A stretch of 56,226 nt of DNA from Planctomycetaceae bacterium (GCA_002702655.1 PABB01000065.1:1-56226), one strand, 5' to 3'. Shown: positions 1 to 8,850, counted from the first letter of the stretch. The notes: a model not told the origin generated them from the sequence alone. Numbers and translations: made by a program.

Positions 1-2
1 AG

Positions 3-2396
3 GCCATAATCCCGCATCCTCCAGGGGGCGATCGCTTCAACGACCGCTGTTATAGCACCGGCGTCAAGGACCGGTTTTTCAACGGGCTGCTAGGCGGCTG
101 GAAAAGGGTTGCGGTCCCGTCGTCGGTTTATATTGGATACAACGCCATGGTGTTGGGCGGCTCGGTCAACAGCAATGCCAGAATCGAAGACTACGCCGTG
201 GTCACCGGCGGTACTGTGAGCGGGTCGGCCATCGTGCGCGGTCATGCAACCGTGCAAGGCGGCGCCGTGAGCGGCAGCGCGATTGTCGATGATTACGCCA
301 CCATCGTTGGCGGCACGATCTCTCAGTTCGCTCGCGTCGAGGGCGACGCGCGGGTCGAAGCGGGGCAAATACGCGGCAATGCGCTCCTATTAGACTACGC
401 GTGGATTTTCAACAACAGCACCGTGGTGGCGGGCGAAACCGTCATCAAAGGGTACGGTGTCGTCGACAATGCACAGATGAACGGCAACGCGCTGGTCGCC
501 TCCTCGGGCCTGGCTGCCGGTACAGGTCTGGTCACCGACCGGGGCGTTCAATTCAATGGCGAGCCATCGGCCGAAGAAACTCCATTGATGTCCGTGCAGT
601 ATGACAATCTCTTTGCCCAGTACGATTTCGCTACGCCAGACGACAACGCGGTGTGGGACTCATTCAATACCACTTACGGCTGGGTGAGTAACGCCGCGCC
701 GCAATGGATTCTCAGCGAGTCGACAGCGGGGAACGACTTGGGCGGGATTTTGCAGTTCGGTAGCGACGACCAATTTATCGAGCTCAGCCCCGAATTGGCC
801 CACTGGCGTGATTACACAATCGCGCTCTGGGCCCGGTGGGATGGCGAGGGCGAGGCGAATCAGCGGATTCTGGAGTTTGGCAGCGACCCTGATAATTACA
901 TGGCTTTGCAGCCCACGTCGGACGAGGGCGGCGTCAAATTTGTGATTGCAGTCGATGGGGCGGAACACGAACTCCGTGGAATCGCTCCTTTAGCAGCCGG
1001 GACCTGGCAGCACGTGGCGGTAACATTCAGCGGCGACACGGCCGTGCTCTACGTCAACGGTTCGGCAGTTTCCACGCGAACGAATGTCACGGTCGACCCG
1101 CATCAGCTTCGTTCGAGTTACGCCCTATTGGGTCGTGGTCTGACTGGCGGCGGTTTTCGCGGCGCCATGGATTCGCTTCGCATTTACTCCGACGCCCGCA
1201 CGGCGAATGAGATTCTCAGCGACGTCCGCGAAGTGTATCCCGGTTTCAATCTGCCACCGAGCGGAGACTTCGATCTGAATTCCCGAGTCGATGGATTTGA
1301 CTTTCTCAGTTGGCAGCGCGGGGAATCGAATATTCCTCTTAGCTCGCAGGGACTCAGCGATTGGCAGGAGAATTACGGCGCAATCGCTGAGCCATACAAC
1401 GGGGACGTGTTAGTCGCGCACTACGCATTTGATGGAAACACCTCCGACAGCTCTGGGCTGAACGACGCCACCGCGACCGGCGGGCCAACCTACGTGGGTG
1501 GCGCCAACGGTCTGGCGATCAATCTCGATGGCGTGGACGATTATGTCACGCTGCCCGCCAGCGTCGCCAACCACGAAGATATCTCGATTGCCGCCTGGGT
1601 CTACTGGGATGGCGGCGGGGTCTGGCAGCGAATTTTCGACTTTGGCAACAATACGACCCAGTACATGTTTCTCACGCCCCGCTCTGGCGGCAACACCTTG
1701 CGGTTTGCCATCACCAACTCCGGTAACGGGGCTGAGCAAATGCTGGAGACTTCGCAACTGCCCACTGGACAATGGGTACACGTTGCAGTCACGCTAGGCG
1801 GAAGTGTCGGCAGGCTGTACGTGAATGGCATTCAAGCTGCCGCAGGAATCATTACACTCAACCCCACTGACTTCGAACCCCTTTTGAACTACGTCGGCAA
1901 GAGCCAGTGGCCCGATCCGTTGTTTGACGGCCGGATCGACGACTTTCGCATCTACAACTTCGAGTTGTCCAGCACCGAAATTGCGAGTTTGGCAAGTCTA
2001 ACCGCTCTCAGCGGGCATCGAACCAGCGCGGCAAGTGAAGAACCGGCAATCGCGAACGCAACGGCGGTCGAACTACCGAGTTCCCTGGCACTGACCGACG
2101 CCGCACTGGCGAGCCTGGCCTCTCAGCTGCATCCGAGCATGGTGATCGATATCGAAGCAGAACTGCTGCCTGAGAGCCGACTGCTTCCCTTCTCGGATGC
2201 AATCGTCGATCAACTTGCGAGACAAGATTCGCCACGACAAAAGCAGACAATCGCGTCAATACTGCGCAGCGAAGACGAGGCGAAGCGAACCGAAGAATGG
2301 GAACGGGCCTTAGCCGAAAGCCTCGGGCCAGCAGAGAAGATCGGGAGCGACGGCCGAGTTGGCCACCGAACAGGTCACCTGCTACCAAGAAACTGA
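3..2396 (+). CDS. LamG-domain secreted protein, 5' truncated by window edge, 3' cut by IS
   Basis: The frame is open from the first bases of the window, so this is the C-terminal part (about 797 residues) of a larger protein; the ATG at 147 is internal. The first ~100 residues after it are a run of short repeats rich in GG, SGSAIV and VRGHATV, looking like a left-handed beta-helix, a layout I associate with DUF6055-type planctomycete proteins. Then follow one LamG/concanavalin-like domain (about bases 600-1230), a dockerin-like loop (GDFDLNSRVDGFDFLSWQ, bases 1262-1320), a second LamG domain (about 1390-2000) and a charged tail. The stop TGA at 2394-2396 lies inside the left inverted repeat of the IS, so the last six residues (HLLPRN) are encoded by the element. 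Likely an extracellular glycan-binding protein; the exact role is unknown. Confidence 0.8.
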   Translation, partial: AIIPHPPGGDRFNDRCYSTGVKDRFFNGLLGGWKRVAVPSSVYIGYNAMVLGGSVNSNARIEDYAVVTGGTVSGSAIVRGHATVQGGAVSGSAIVDDYATIVGGTISQFARVEGDARVEAGQIRGNALLLDYAWIFNNSTVVAGETVIKGYGVVDNAQMNGNALVASSGLAAGTGLVTDRGVQFNGEPSAEETPLMSVQYDNLFAQYDFATPDDNAVWDSFNTTYGWVSNAAPQWILSESTAGNDLGGILQFGSDDQFIELSPELAHWRDYTIALWARWDGEGEANQRILEFGSDPDNYMALQPTSDEGGVKFVIAVDGAEHELRGIAPLAAGTWQHVAVTFSGDTAVLYVNGSAVSTRTNVTVDPHQLRSSYALLGRGLTGGGFRGAMDSLRIYSDARTANEILSDVREVYPGFNLPPSGDFDLNSRVDGFDFLSWQRGESNIPLSSQGLSDWQENYGAIAEPYNGDVLVAHYAFDGNTSDSSGLNDATATGGPTYVGGANGLAINLDGVDDYVTLPASVANHEDISIAAWVYWDGGGVWQRIFDFGNNTTQYMFLTPRSGGNTLRFAITNSGNGAEQMLETSQLPTGQWVHVAVTLGGSVGRLYVNGIQAAAGIITLNPTDFEPLLNYVGKSQWPDPLFDGRIDDFRIYNFELSSTEIASLASLTALSGHRTSAASEEPAIANATAVELPSSLALTDAALASLASQLHPSMVIDIEAELLPESRLLPFSDAIVDQLARQDSPRQKQTIASILRSEDEAKRTEEWERALAESLGPAEKIGSDGRVGHRTGHLLPRN

Positions 2397-2400
2397 TCCA
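2375..2400 (+). repeat. IS3-family left inverted repeat
   Basis: It matches the reverse complement of 3578-3604, with small indels, over about 24 bases, including ACCTGCT and TGATCCA. The TGA within it is the stop codon now used by the upstream LamG gene. Confidence 0.7.
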
Positions 2401-2456
2401 TCGATGATGAGAAAGGGGCGTTGAATTCTGGCCAGGCGTTTTTTGGAGATGCGGCC

Positions 2457-2723
2457 ATGAAGAAGTCTCGGTTCACGGATCAGCAGATTGCGTTTGCTTT
2501 GAAGCAGGCGGACTCCGGCGTGCTGGTCGAGGAGGTCTGCCGGAAGCTGGGCGTCCGCCAGCAGACGTACTATCAGTGGAAGAAGAAGTTTGGCGGCTTG
2601 GACTGCTCGCAGGTTCGCCGCTTCAAGCTCCTGGAGGAGGAGAATAAGAAGCTCAAGGCCCTCGTGGCGGACCTCAGCCTCGACAAGCAGATCCTGCAGG
2701 ACGCGTTGTCAAAAAAGCTCTGA
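2457..2723 (+). CDS. IS3-family transposase OrfA (helix-turn-helix)
   Basis: 88 residues. ATG at 2457 is preceded at a good distance by GGAG (2445-2448); the upstream TTG at 2421 is in frame but lies in the IS end and has no ribosome site. The N-terminal half is the HTH_8-type helix-turn-helix seen in OrfA proteins (RFTDQQIAFALKQAD, then EEVCRKLGVRQQTYYQWKKK). The C-terminal half is a leucine-zipper-like coiled coil (LLEEENKKLKALVADLSLDK) that in the family mediates multimerisation. OrfA binds the IS ends. The last codons run through an A6G heptamer in the canonical A-AAA-AAG phase, so a fraction of ribosomes should shift -1 into orfB and make the fused transposase. Confidence 0.9.
   Translation: MKKSRFTDQQIAFALKQADSGVLVEEVCRKLGVRQQTYYQWKKKFGGLDCSQVRRFKLLEEENKKLKALVADLSLDKQILQDALSKKL
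2711..2717 (+). other. Programmed -1 ribosomal frameshift site (A6G)
   Basis: The heptamer AAAAAAG is in the A-AAA-AAG phase relative to orfA, four bases before the orfA stop codon. This is the classic slippery site of IS3 elements. Shifting back one base joins orfA directly to the open orfB frame. Confidence 0.85.
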
Positions 2724-3556
2724 AGCCTGCTCGTCGTCGCGAACTGGTCCAAGTAGCCCGAGATCACTACGGGATCAGCGAGCGAAGGGCATGCCGGGTG
2801 TTGCGAGCGCCGCGATCAAGTCAGCGCTATCAGCCTCGGCGAGACGAGCAGGCTGCCTTGCGAATGAGGCTGAAGGAACTGGCCGCCGCCCGGGCGCGGT
2901 ACGGCTATCGCCGTCTGCACATTCTCCTGCGGCGGGAGGGCTGGGAGATCAACGCGAAACGCGTTTACCGTCTGTATTGCGAAGAGAATCTGGCTTTGCG
3001 GACGCGCACGCCCAAGCGTTGCGTCAGCTGCCGAACGCGGGTTCATCGCCCCGAACCAGAGCGAATCAATGACTGCTGGGCCATGGACTTCATGGCCGAC
3101 GAACTGTTCGACGGCCGTCGACTGCGGCTGTTAACGATAGCGGATCGCTTTTCACGCGAGAGTCTGGCGATCGAGATCGGCCAGCGATTCCGCGGGCAGG
3201 ACGTTGCGCGGGTGCGGACGCGGATTTCAGCCGAACGAGGCTTGCCGCAGACGATTCGAATCGACAACGGTTCCGAGTTCACGTCCAAGGCGTTGGACCA
3301 GTGGGCGTACGCCAACGGCGTGCAGCTCGACTTCAGTCGGCCGGGCAAGCCGACAGATAACGCGTTGATCGAGTCGTTCAACGGCCGCTTGCGCGCCGAA
3401 TGCCTCAACGAGAATTGGTTCTTGTCTTTGGAGGACGCCGAGGAGAAGATCAGTTGTTGGCGTCGCGACTACAACGAGCAACGACCTCACAGCGCCCTGG
3501 GCAACCTGGCCCCCAGGGAATTCGCTTCAACTGGCCAGGCTAGCCTGGCCAGTTGA
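2711..3556 (+). CDS. IS3-family transposase OrfB (DDE integrase), made by -1 frameshift
   Basis: This frame has no good start of its own and is expressed as an OrfAB fusion of about 366 residues through the slip at 2711-2717. It begins with the HTH_21-like segment (YGISERRACRVL, then YGYRRLHILLRREGW) and continues into the rve integrase core. The catalytic triad is visible: D in AMDFMADELFDG, D in IRIDNGSEF, and E in NALIESFNGRLRAE, with the usual spacing of about 35 residues between the last two. The C-terminus has the typical RRDYNEQRPHSALG. No internal stop or frameshift is seen apart from the programmed one, so the transposase looks functional. The stop at 3554-3556 lies inside a long perfect palindrome. 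Confidence 0.88.
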   Translation, partial: KKALKPARRRELVQVARDHYGISERRACRVLRAPRSSQRYQPRRDEQAALRMRLKELAAARARYGYRRLHILLRREGWEINAKRVYRLYCEENLALRTRTPKRCVSCRTRVHRPEPERINDCWAMDFMADELFDGRRLRLLTIADRFSRESLAIEIGQRFRGQDVARVRTRISAERGLPQTIRIDNGSEFTSKALDQWAYANGVQLDFSRPGKPTDNALIESFNGRLRAECLNENWFLSLEDAEEKISCWRRDYNEQRPHSALGNLAPREFASTGQASLAS

Positions 3557-3559
3557 AGC
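3524..3559. repeat. 36-bp perfect palindrome at the end of orfB
   Basis: A 17-base arm GCTTCAACTGGCCAGGC is followed by TA and its exact inverted copy. It covers the last codons and the stop of orfB. It can form a very stable hairpin or cruciform and contains the subterminal CTGGCCAGGC motif found at the other IS end. It may act as a terminator, as a block to outside transcription, or as a protein site. Confidence 0.8.
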
Positions 3560-3577
3560 CCTGAAATTCTCACTCCA

Positions 3578-3604
3578 GGTGGATCAACTTTCTGGAGCAG
3601 GTCA
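3578..3604 (-). repeat. IS3-family right inverted repeat
   Basis: Reverse complement starts TGACCTGCTCCAGAAAG and continues TTGATCCA, matching the left end. TGACCTGC-like termini are common in IS3-family elements. The right flank from 3605 holds no copy of the left flank. Confidence 0.65.
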
Positions 3605-3621
3605 AGAGCTGCCTGCTATAA

Positions 3622-3933
3622 CTAGATGACTGGTTCCAATACTGGGGGCAGGTCCGAACCAATGGCCGTGGCATACATGCCCGCCATCAACGATAACCGC
3701 GCCGGCGAACCGACCGGACTAGTGGCAAAGGCGTTCGCATACCGTACTGATGAGGCGGTTAGGCGATCGATGTGAGGCGTCGCGACCGTCGAGTCGCCGT
3801 AGCAGGGCAGCCACGGGCTCACATCCTCGGCGCACAGCCACACGATGATCGGTCGCGCATCCTCAACCGCGCCCGCCCGGGCGACGCCGACGCCAAGAAA
3901 AGACCAGCGTCGCAATTGCCACGATGCAGCCAA
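3622..3933 (-). pseudogene. Sulfatase remnant (N-terminal ~100 residues only, active site lost)
   Basis: The residues PIIVWLCAEDVSPWLPCYGD and the following TPHIDRLTASSVRYANAFA are the start of an S1-type sulfatase fold. The active-site signature C-x-P-S-R, where Cys becomes formylglycine, reads G-S-P-A-R here (SPVGSPARLSLMAG), so Cys and Ser are both lost. The frame stops after about 100 residues where the family has 450 or more, and the stop is 17 bases from the IS right end. Just upstream, a signal-peptide-like stretch (AIGCIVAIATLVFS) is readable in a different frame, suggesting a frameshift at the N-terminus too. It is probably a dead gene, cut by the IS or by a linked deletion. Confidence 0.75.
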
Positions 3934-4026
3934 TGGCGTTTGGCAACAAGCGCCTCCGCGGCCTGGCGCACCGCAGCAAGAGCGCGTGATCTATCATCCT
4001 ACGGCACGATCGCAAGAGCTGGAGAG

Positions 4027-4566
4027 CTACTCTGCTGCTGCCGCTTCTTCCCTTTTCTGTAGGTCAGTTTTGGCGTCGTTTCGGTCAACCTTTCCATTTA
4101 GAAGATCTTGATACTTGCGATCATTGTCGACCTCGAGGATCTTCCGATTGGAGAGCATTACCAGGCGGATTCCATTCTTGCCTTCCCTCTCAAAGACTAA
4201 GGGCTCTCTCGAGCGTTCAAGATCTGGATTGACGAAGACACCCCAGCGAAAATCGAATTCTTCTCCATCATTCTCACTCACGAAGTACTCGTCGATCCTG
4301 TCGCGATCCAGTCCAATCAGTTCCAGGTTCTTCTGAATCTGCTCGTTGTTTTGGAGGAAGCTCGTTAAGTCTTCCTTCGATTTGGGGCCCGTGTAGCTCG
4401 ACCGAGATGCGTACAGTTGATAAGCACTGCACATCTTCTTGATGTTCGTGTCATTCGATTTCTGAACAAAGTCGCCATCCTCAGATGAGTTGCAGCCACT
4501 CGCAATGCAGAGGGCCAGCGTTAGCAATCCTCGAACGAGCCAATCGCAGGTGGCATTCCTAGACAC
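4027..4566 (-). CDS. Small lipoprotein encoded next to a DUF1559 protein
   Basis: About 179 residues from a GTG at 4566, chosen because AAAGGA (4573-4578) lies six bases before it and the protein then opens with a clean signal peptide. The in-frame ATG at 4608 lacks a ribosome site and would add 14 odd residues. The signal peptide (LVRGLLTLALCIASGC) ends in a lipobox whose Cys would be lipidated, so the protein is probably membrane-anchored at the cell surface or periplasm. The mature part is hydrophilic and ends in a coiled, Glu/Ala-rich tail. It follows the DUF1559 gene by 86 bases on the same strand, a pairing very common in planctomycetes. The function is unknown; the pairing suggests a role with the prepilin-like protein. 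Confidence 0.75.
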   Translation of the reverse strand: MSRNATCDWLVRGLLTLALCIASGCNSSEDGDFVQKSNDTNIKKMCSAYQLYASRSSYTGPKSKEDLTSFLQNNEQIQKNLELIGLDRDRIDEYFVSENDGEEFDFRWGVFVNPDLERSREPLVFEREGKNGIRLVMLSNRKILEVDNDRKYQDLLNGKVDRNDAKTDLQKREEAAAAE

Positions 4567-4652
4567 GACTAGTCCTTTGTTTGAAGATAAGGCAGGCGGA
4601 TTATCCATCGCAGTCGATCGGCGTCGTGGCTTCTCCCCTGCGGCGCGGTCCC

Positions 4653-5696
4653 CTACAGCGAATCGATGTCGACAGTCAAGTTGTCGTTGCGAACGCAGAT
4701 TTTGTACAGGCTCGTGGCGTCAATTTCCATGCTGATTGGATGGACCGAGCCATCGCCAAAGACGGTATTGAAAACACTTGTGTGCGGCGAGCCAAAACTC
4801 TGGTTTTGTGAGAACTCTTTGTAATCGCCATGGTCGGAGGTGATGCTGTCTGGATAGGGCCCGCCCCGCCCCAGCCGCACGGTCGAGAAGCCGCCCGCGT
4901 AGATCCCGCCTCGTTCGGTCGGATTGTTCGGCGACTCGTACATGTCGGCCGGCACCGCCTTCTCGCCGAACAGCAGCGTGTTGGACGCGCCGTCGGAGAT
5001 GTTCTCGAAGCCTATCTTGCCAAACCTCACCAGTGCGCTGGCGGGTTGAGACGCTCTTAAGTAGCCGCCCCGGCTAATGATCCCCGTGCAGATCAAATCC
5101 TCGATCTTGGCGGCCTCGTCAGGCTGGCCGCGAACAGGATCGATCAATTGGGTCGGCTCAACTTCCAGACCTGAATCGTTAAGAACTCGCCGGGCGAAGT
5201 AATAATCCATCGCGAACGAGGCATAGTCGCCGTAGAACCACTGATCTCCGATGTTGTCAATGATGATCCGCGGCCCACGGCTCGGGCAGGTGACCGCAGG
5301 CAAGGGCTTGCTGAGCAACTCGGGTACCAAGCCAATTTGCGACCGCAATTCGTGCAGGTTGCCGGCCTCGATCTGCGGCATGATCTGATAAATCCACGAG
5401 AGATTCTCGACGGCTGCCTTAGATTGCACGTTTGGCGCCCCGCTTGGTCCGGACAATCCGGCGCCAAAACCATTGAATGCCAAGCCATAGGTGGGGAAGT
5501 GCTTTTTCGACGATTCAAAGTTGAGAGCTGCCAAACCAAGCTGCTTGAGATTGTTGACGCATTGAGTACGGCGAGCCGCTTCGCGGGCTGCCTGAACGGC
5601 AGGCAACAAAAGGGCAACGAGCACGCCAATGATCGCGATGACTACAAGGAGTTCAACGAGGGTAAAGCCCTTGCGGAATTGTATGTTTCTATTCAT
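4653..5696 (-). CDS. DUF1559 (SBP_bac_10-like) prepilin-type protein
   Basis: 347 residues. The N-terminus is a type IV prepilin / type II secretion pseudopilin signal: [19 protein letters not shown], with the cleavage Gly before Phe and the conserved Glu at +5. It runs into [20 protein letters not shown], the hallmark opening of planctomycete DUF1559 proteins. Near the C-terminus the H-x9-DG motif is present ([16 protein letters not shown]). These families are amplified in planctomycetes and are thought to form or decorate pilus-like fibres linked to uptake of large molecules; that role is proposed rather than proven. The gene starts a minus-strand pair with the lipoprotein gene, and its promoter should lie in the divergent region upstream. 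Confidence 0.9.
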   Translation of the reverse strand: MNRNIQFRKGFTLVELLVVIAIIGVLVALLLPAVQAAREAARRTQCVNNLKQLGLAALNFESSKKHFPTYGLAFNGFGAGLSGPSGAPNVQSKAAVENLSWIYQIMPQIEAGNLHELRSQIGLVPELLSKPLPAVTCPSRGPRIIIDNIGDQWFYGDYASFAMDYYFARRVLNDSGLEVEPTQLIDPVRGQPDEAAKIEDLICTGIISRGGYLRASQPASALVRFGKIGFENISDGASNTLLFGEKAVPADMYESPNNPTERGGIYAGGFSTVRLGRGGPYPDSITSDHGDYKEFSQNQSFGSPHTSVFNTVFGDGSVHPISMEIDATSLYKICVRNDNLTVDIDSL

Positions 5697-6822
5697 GGCA
5701 AATTACTGAAGAGTCGTGGGGATGAGCAACACGCGCGTTCGTCTCAGCACGGGGGCGACCGAGGGACGTCGTCAGTCCATTTGCGGCGCGAAGTCATCGT
5801 GAATATGGAGCGGCGACTGACGGAGTAGGAATGCGCTCCGGTCAAGTCTGTCAACGAGACTCGATCGATCCCTCGAAGCGTAGCGTTAACGGAGCTTTTG
5901 CAGCAAGTGGCCTACAAACAAGATTGGTTTTTTCGAACGCTTACAACGACCGCACAGAATGCAACGGAGCAGATGGAAGCGATTTGACTTCATTTGTCGC
6001 ACTAGTGGCGTACGCGACGCCTCAGCACCATTCACCGTGCCGGCGGGCGGCTCAGCCAGACGAGAGGATCTTCCGTGGGAGAGTTGTTAGCCGTCCCGCC
6101 TTCCTGGCCGGCCATCCCGTGCCGAGAAGGAGTCAGTGTCGCGGCACCGCGTCCCTCTTCCACCAACACGCCCCGGCGGCGGTCAATTGGACAAGCAAAG
6201 CTGGGAAGATTCTTGGATCGCCCTCTTGCCGCCTGTGCGGATGCTCGCGATCCGGAGTCGGAGACAGTATTCATTCGCAGTTGTCCGTGATTGCAGGGGC
6301 TGACCGCCTCGCTCAGGTTGCGGGCGGGCGCATTTCTTCTGCATCCCCGGCGCTCTTGAGGTCGGCTTCGGCGATTGCCCCCCCCGGATGTCGGCGGCCG
6401 CGGCAAAAAATGTACGGGCGTATAGTTCTTGCGGGTAAATATTGCGAATTCTTGTGAAACAGCTGTCCAACGCGGCCAGTTGCCGTCGTAATGGGGCGGG
6501 CGTGTCGCTCGTCGAGCAGTCTTGGCCGAATTGGCAACTGCGGGCATCAGCGAGAATTCGGCGCGCATCACGTGCTCCGCCCGCTGTGCGACGCTCTTCG
6601 CTGCGTGAAATCGCGTGAGAACCCCAAAAACAGGGCGTCGCACGTTGGACCGACCCTTCCCGGAGGGTGGGCCGCTGTATCGCTTATCACTTTTCCGCTT
6701 CTTTATCGTGCTGCGCCCTGCAGGGGTCGAGCCACGCTGCTCCGGCTGGCTCCGCCGCAGGCGGAGCGAAGGTTTGTCTGTTTCACCCCGCCAACGATCC
6801 CCAGGGTCTTGAGAAAGCTACA
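5697..6822. other. 1.1-kb divergent intergenic region, no supported gene
   Basis: It lies between the minus-strand DUF1559 gene and the plus-strand PEP-CTERM gene. Two long open frames overlap here on opposite strands (5831-6457 and 6032-6643), but both have Arg/Pro/Ser-rich compositions with no domain, signal peptide or ribosome site, so I take them as noise. It must hold the two divergent promoters. A small hairpin sits near its right end (6749-6767). Confidence 0.5.
6749..6767 (+). promoter_or_regulatory. Hairpin in the leader of the PEP-CTERM gene
   Basis: A perfect 8-bp stem GCTCCGCC / GGCGGAGC with loop GCA ends 55 bases before the ATG at 6823. It is followed by a few T residues (ggtttgtctgtttc), so it could be a leader hairpin or a weak terminator for upstream transcripts. 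Its function is not known. Confidence 0.35.
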
Positions 6823-8031
6823 ATGTACAGAAGCTACTTCACGTTGCGTTTTGTTCGTGCCTTGTCGAGAGTCTCGCGTTCGCTGAGCTATTCTGTCGCT
6901 CTCGTTGGTGCGAGCAGAGCACCCCTCTTCGCAGCTGCCGTGGCAGCCGGCTGCTTCGCGTTGAGCCTCCCCGCACATGCTCAGACCGTCATCTACGACG
7001 GTAGTCAAGCGCTCAACTTTTTCGGCGCGTCGCATCTGGATGATACGACCATGCTGTACAACAACCCCGTCGATCCCACCAGAAACGGCGTTGCAAATGC
7101 TGGCGCCGATCCGAATGCACTAGAGGTCGGCGATGCTGCTTGGTTCAAGTCGACCGGACGTCGGATGCGAAACACCAACCTTGGTTCCGCGGGCGCCGCG
7201 ACTGGCGTGGATGGAGACTTTATGTCGTCGCTCTTCGACGCATCTGGCGCAACAGTCGATGGACAAGATGATCTTGGGGTCGGCGCGGGCTATTTTCTTT
7301 ACGATGCCGGGGCCACGACGGGCCGGCAATTGTTAAATATTAGCCTCTACTACAACGACCCCACTCCGAATGCTACGGATCCCGATAATCCAGGCGATAT
7401 CAACGATGGTAGTAATGTCGCCATTCGGGTGTTTGGACTTCACGCCTTCAACAGCAACGCCGATCCTGATGACCCGTGGGATGATGACCGCTTTACTTTC
7501 CTCGCCGGAAATGGTGCTTCCGGGGCCTTGATAGCCGCAGGCAATCATCGACCCGAAGCGGGCGATCCTGTAGATCCCATTGTTGACAACCTGTTTACCG
7601 CCAGTAGTAATGCTGCCCACCTCCCTGACGAGTTCCTGGCGCCGAGCGCCGCTTGGCAGGAGTTAAGCTTCCAGTTCGATGCTGGAACAGGCTACGACTA
7701 CCTTATTTTTGCCGTCGGTGGCGTTGTTCAAGACCCGGACGGCACTAACAGTGTTTTGGGTGTCGACCGCTTTGGCTTCGACAATATCTCGTTCGAGGCG
7801 GCGCCCGGGGTCGCCGGTGACTTTGACGGCGATTTGGACGTCGACGGGGCGGACTTCTTGGAGTGGCAACGCAGCGACGCCACTCCGGCTGGTCTCGCCG
7901 ACTGGCAAAGCAATTTCGGTTCGACGTCGGCATTAGCGACGGCGGCCAGTATCCCTGAACCAGCGACTTCGTCGCTGCTTGTCATCGCTGCAACGGGCCT
8001 GTTAGCGTGGGGCCGTCAACGACGTTCCTAA
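6823..8031 (+). CDS. Secreted PEP-CTERM protein with dockerin-like motif
   Basis: 402 residues from the ATG at 6823; the longer frame from 6667 has no signal or ribosome site. The signal peptide spans roughly residues 1-45 and ends at LSLPAHAQ. The middle (about 50-310) is rich in Asp, Asn and Gly and matches no family I recognise; the many D-P-D-D stretches suggest Ca binding. Then comes GDFDGDLDVDGADFLEWQR, a dockerin-like Ca-loop motif, and the C-terminus is a PEP-CTERM signal: IPEPAT, a hydrophobic helix and a final WGRQRRS. Such tails are cut by an exosortase and usually mark proteins of the cell envelope or matrix. No exosortase gene is in the window. It is the first gene of a plus-strand run of secreted proteins and enzymes. 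Confidence 0.8.
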   Translation: MYRSYFTLRFVRALSRVSRSLSYSVALVGASRAPLFAAAVAAGCFALSLPAHAQTVIYDGSQALNFFGASHLDDTTMLYNNPVDPTRNGVANAGADPNALEVGDAAWFKSTGRRMRNTNLGSAGAATGVDGDFMSSLFDASGATVDGQDDLGVGAGYFLYDAGATTGRQLLNISLYYNDPTPNATDPDNPGDINDGSNVAIRVFGLHAFNSNADPDDPWDDDRFTFLAGNGASGALIAAGNHRPEAGDPVDPIVDNLFTASSNAAHLPDEFLAPSAAWQELSFQFDAGTGYDYLIFAVGGVVQDPDGTNSVLGVDRFGFDNISFEAAPGVAGDFDGDLDVDGADFLEWQRSDATPAGLADWQSNFGSTSALATAASIPEPATSSLLVIAATGLLAWGRQRRS

Positions 8032-8174
8032 ACACGCAGGGAGGCGTCGCTGCCTGAATACGGTTCGGGTTCGTTGCCCGATACTCGTGACGAGCCCATG
8101 GCGTTGTGAGATTGCCTTACAGCGATCAGTCTTCGAGTCTTGTCTATGTCTGCTAACTTTGAGGAGTCGATCTC

Positions 8175-8816
8175 ATGAGAAAGAGTATGCTATTCGCATT
8201 GGGGGCCTTGTTGTGCCTTCATGTAAATGCTTCGGCGGCGATTATCACTGCGTTTGAATTCAACACCGCTGGCGATGCCGAAGGTTGGACGCATAACGGC
8301 GCCAACGGCGGAGGTTCCGGCGCGAAGCAAGCGACTGCCGCCGGTGGCGAGGGAGTTCTCACTTCAGTCGCCTTGCCCGGCAACGGTGACCTGCGGGTCC
8401 TTTACAACCCTGACATCTCGCTTCCCGCCGGCTTCGCGAATTGGACGACGATTGAACTCCGCTTTCGTCAGCTTGACGGCCTGGACGGAAACCCGCAGGC
8501 ATTGGCCGGCGATTTGGCCTTGTTGCACTTCGGGATCGAACCCGGATCCAGTTTCGACAGTGACGGCACGATTTTCACTGAGGAGTCCGCCGGCGATCCG
8601 GAGTTCTGGTATTCGGCTTCGCTGGATATTTCCGGTCACGGCGCCGCAGACATCGCACAAATCCGAATTGATCCGCTGGCGAGTACAACGCTGGATTACC
8701 AGATCGATTGGGTTCGAGTGAATGGCGCCCGCGTTCCGGAACCGAGCGCGACCCTGCTGGCGATGCTGGGCCTGGCAGCCACGGCGTATCGTCGCCTTTA
8801 CTTTCGTGCTGCATAA
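8175..8816 (+). CDS. Small secreted PEP-CTERM protein, jelly-roll-like
   Basis: 213 residues. A strong ribosome site GAGGAG (8161-8166) lies eight bases before the ATG. The signal peptide MRKSMLFALGALLCLHVNASA is followed by a beta-rich domain opening FEFNTAGDAEGWTHNG, a pattern seen at the start of many planctomycete carbohydrate-binding jelly rolls (an element describing a sugar-binding beta sandwich, inferred). The end is VPEPSATLLAMLGLAATAY with terminal Arg residues, a short PEP-CTERM anchor. It has no dockerin-like loop, unlike its neighbours. A hairpin terminator candidate lies 34 bases downstream. It is likely an envelope or matrix-associated glycan-binding protein. Confidence 0.78.
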   Translation: MRKSMLFALGALLCLHVNASAAIITAFEFNTAGDAEGWTHNGANGGGSGAKQATAAGGEGVLTSVALPGNGDLRVLYNPDISLPAGFANWTTIELRFRQLDGLDGNPQALAGDLALLHFGIEPGSSFDSDGTIFTEESAGDPEFWYSASLDISGHGAADIAQIRIDPLASTTLDYQIDWVRVNGARVPEPSATLLAMLGLAATAYRRLYFRAA

Positions 8817-8850
8817 GCTCATCGGGATGTCAAGCATTGCCTGAGACGGG

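Larger units (their letters stand above)
2375..3604 (+). mobile_element. IS3-family insertion sequence, complete
   Basis: An element of about 1.23 kb with imperfect terminal inverted repeats. The left end from 2375 (TCACCTGCTACC..TGATCCA) pairs with the reverse complement of the right end at 3604 (TGACCTGCTCC..TGATCCA), followed by a further shared GAGAA. A subterminal CTGGCCAGGC occurs at both ends, at 2428-2437 and inverted at 3543-3552, and may be a transposase binding site. It carries orfA and orfB in the -1 relation with an A6G slippery site, and all three DDE residues are present, so it could be active. The bases next to the two ends (cagg / agag) do not form an exact target duplication. 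The subgroup is probably IS407- or IS2-like; I cannot settle this. Confidence 0.85.

Noticed and set aside
2368-3612. Target-site duplication around the IS
   Set aside because: The bases flanking the inverted repeats (cagg on the left, agag on the right) do not match exactly for 3-5 bases; only a loose AGGTCA similarity inside the ends is seen.
5831-6643. Two overlapping long open frames on opposite strands (208 and 203 residues) before the first PEP-CTERM gene
   Set aside because: Both have Arg/Pro/Ser-rich composition, no domain or signal peptide and no ribosome site; the region is GC-rich, where chance frames are common.
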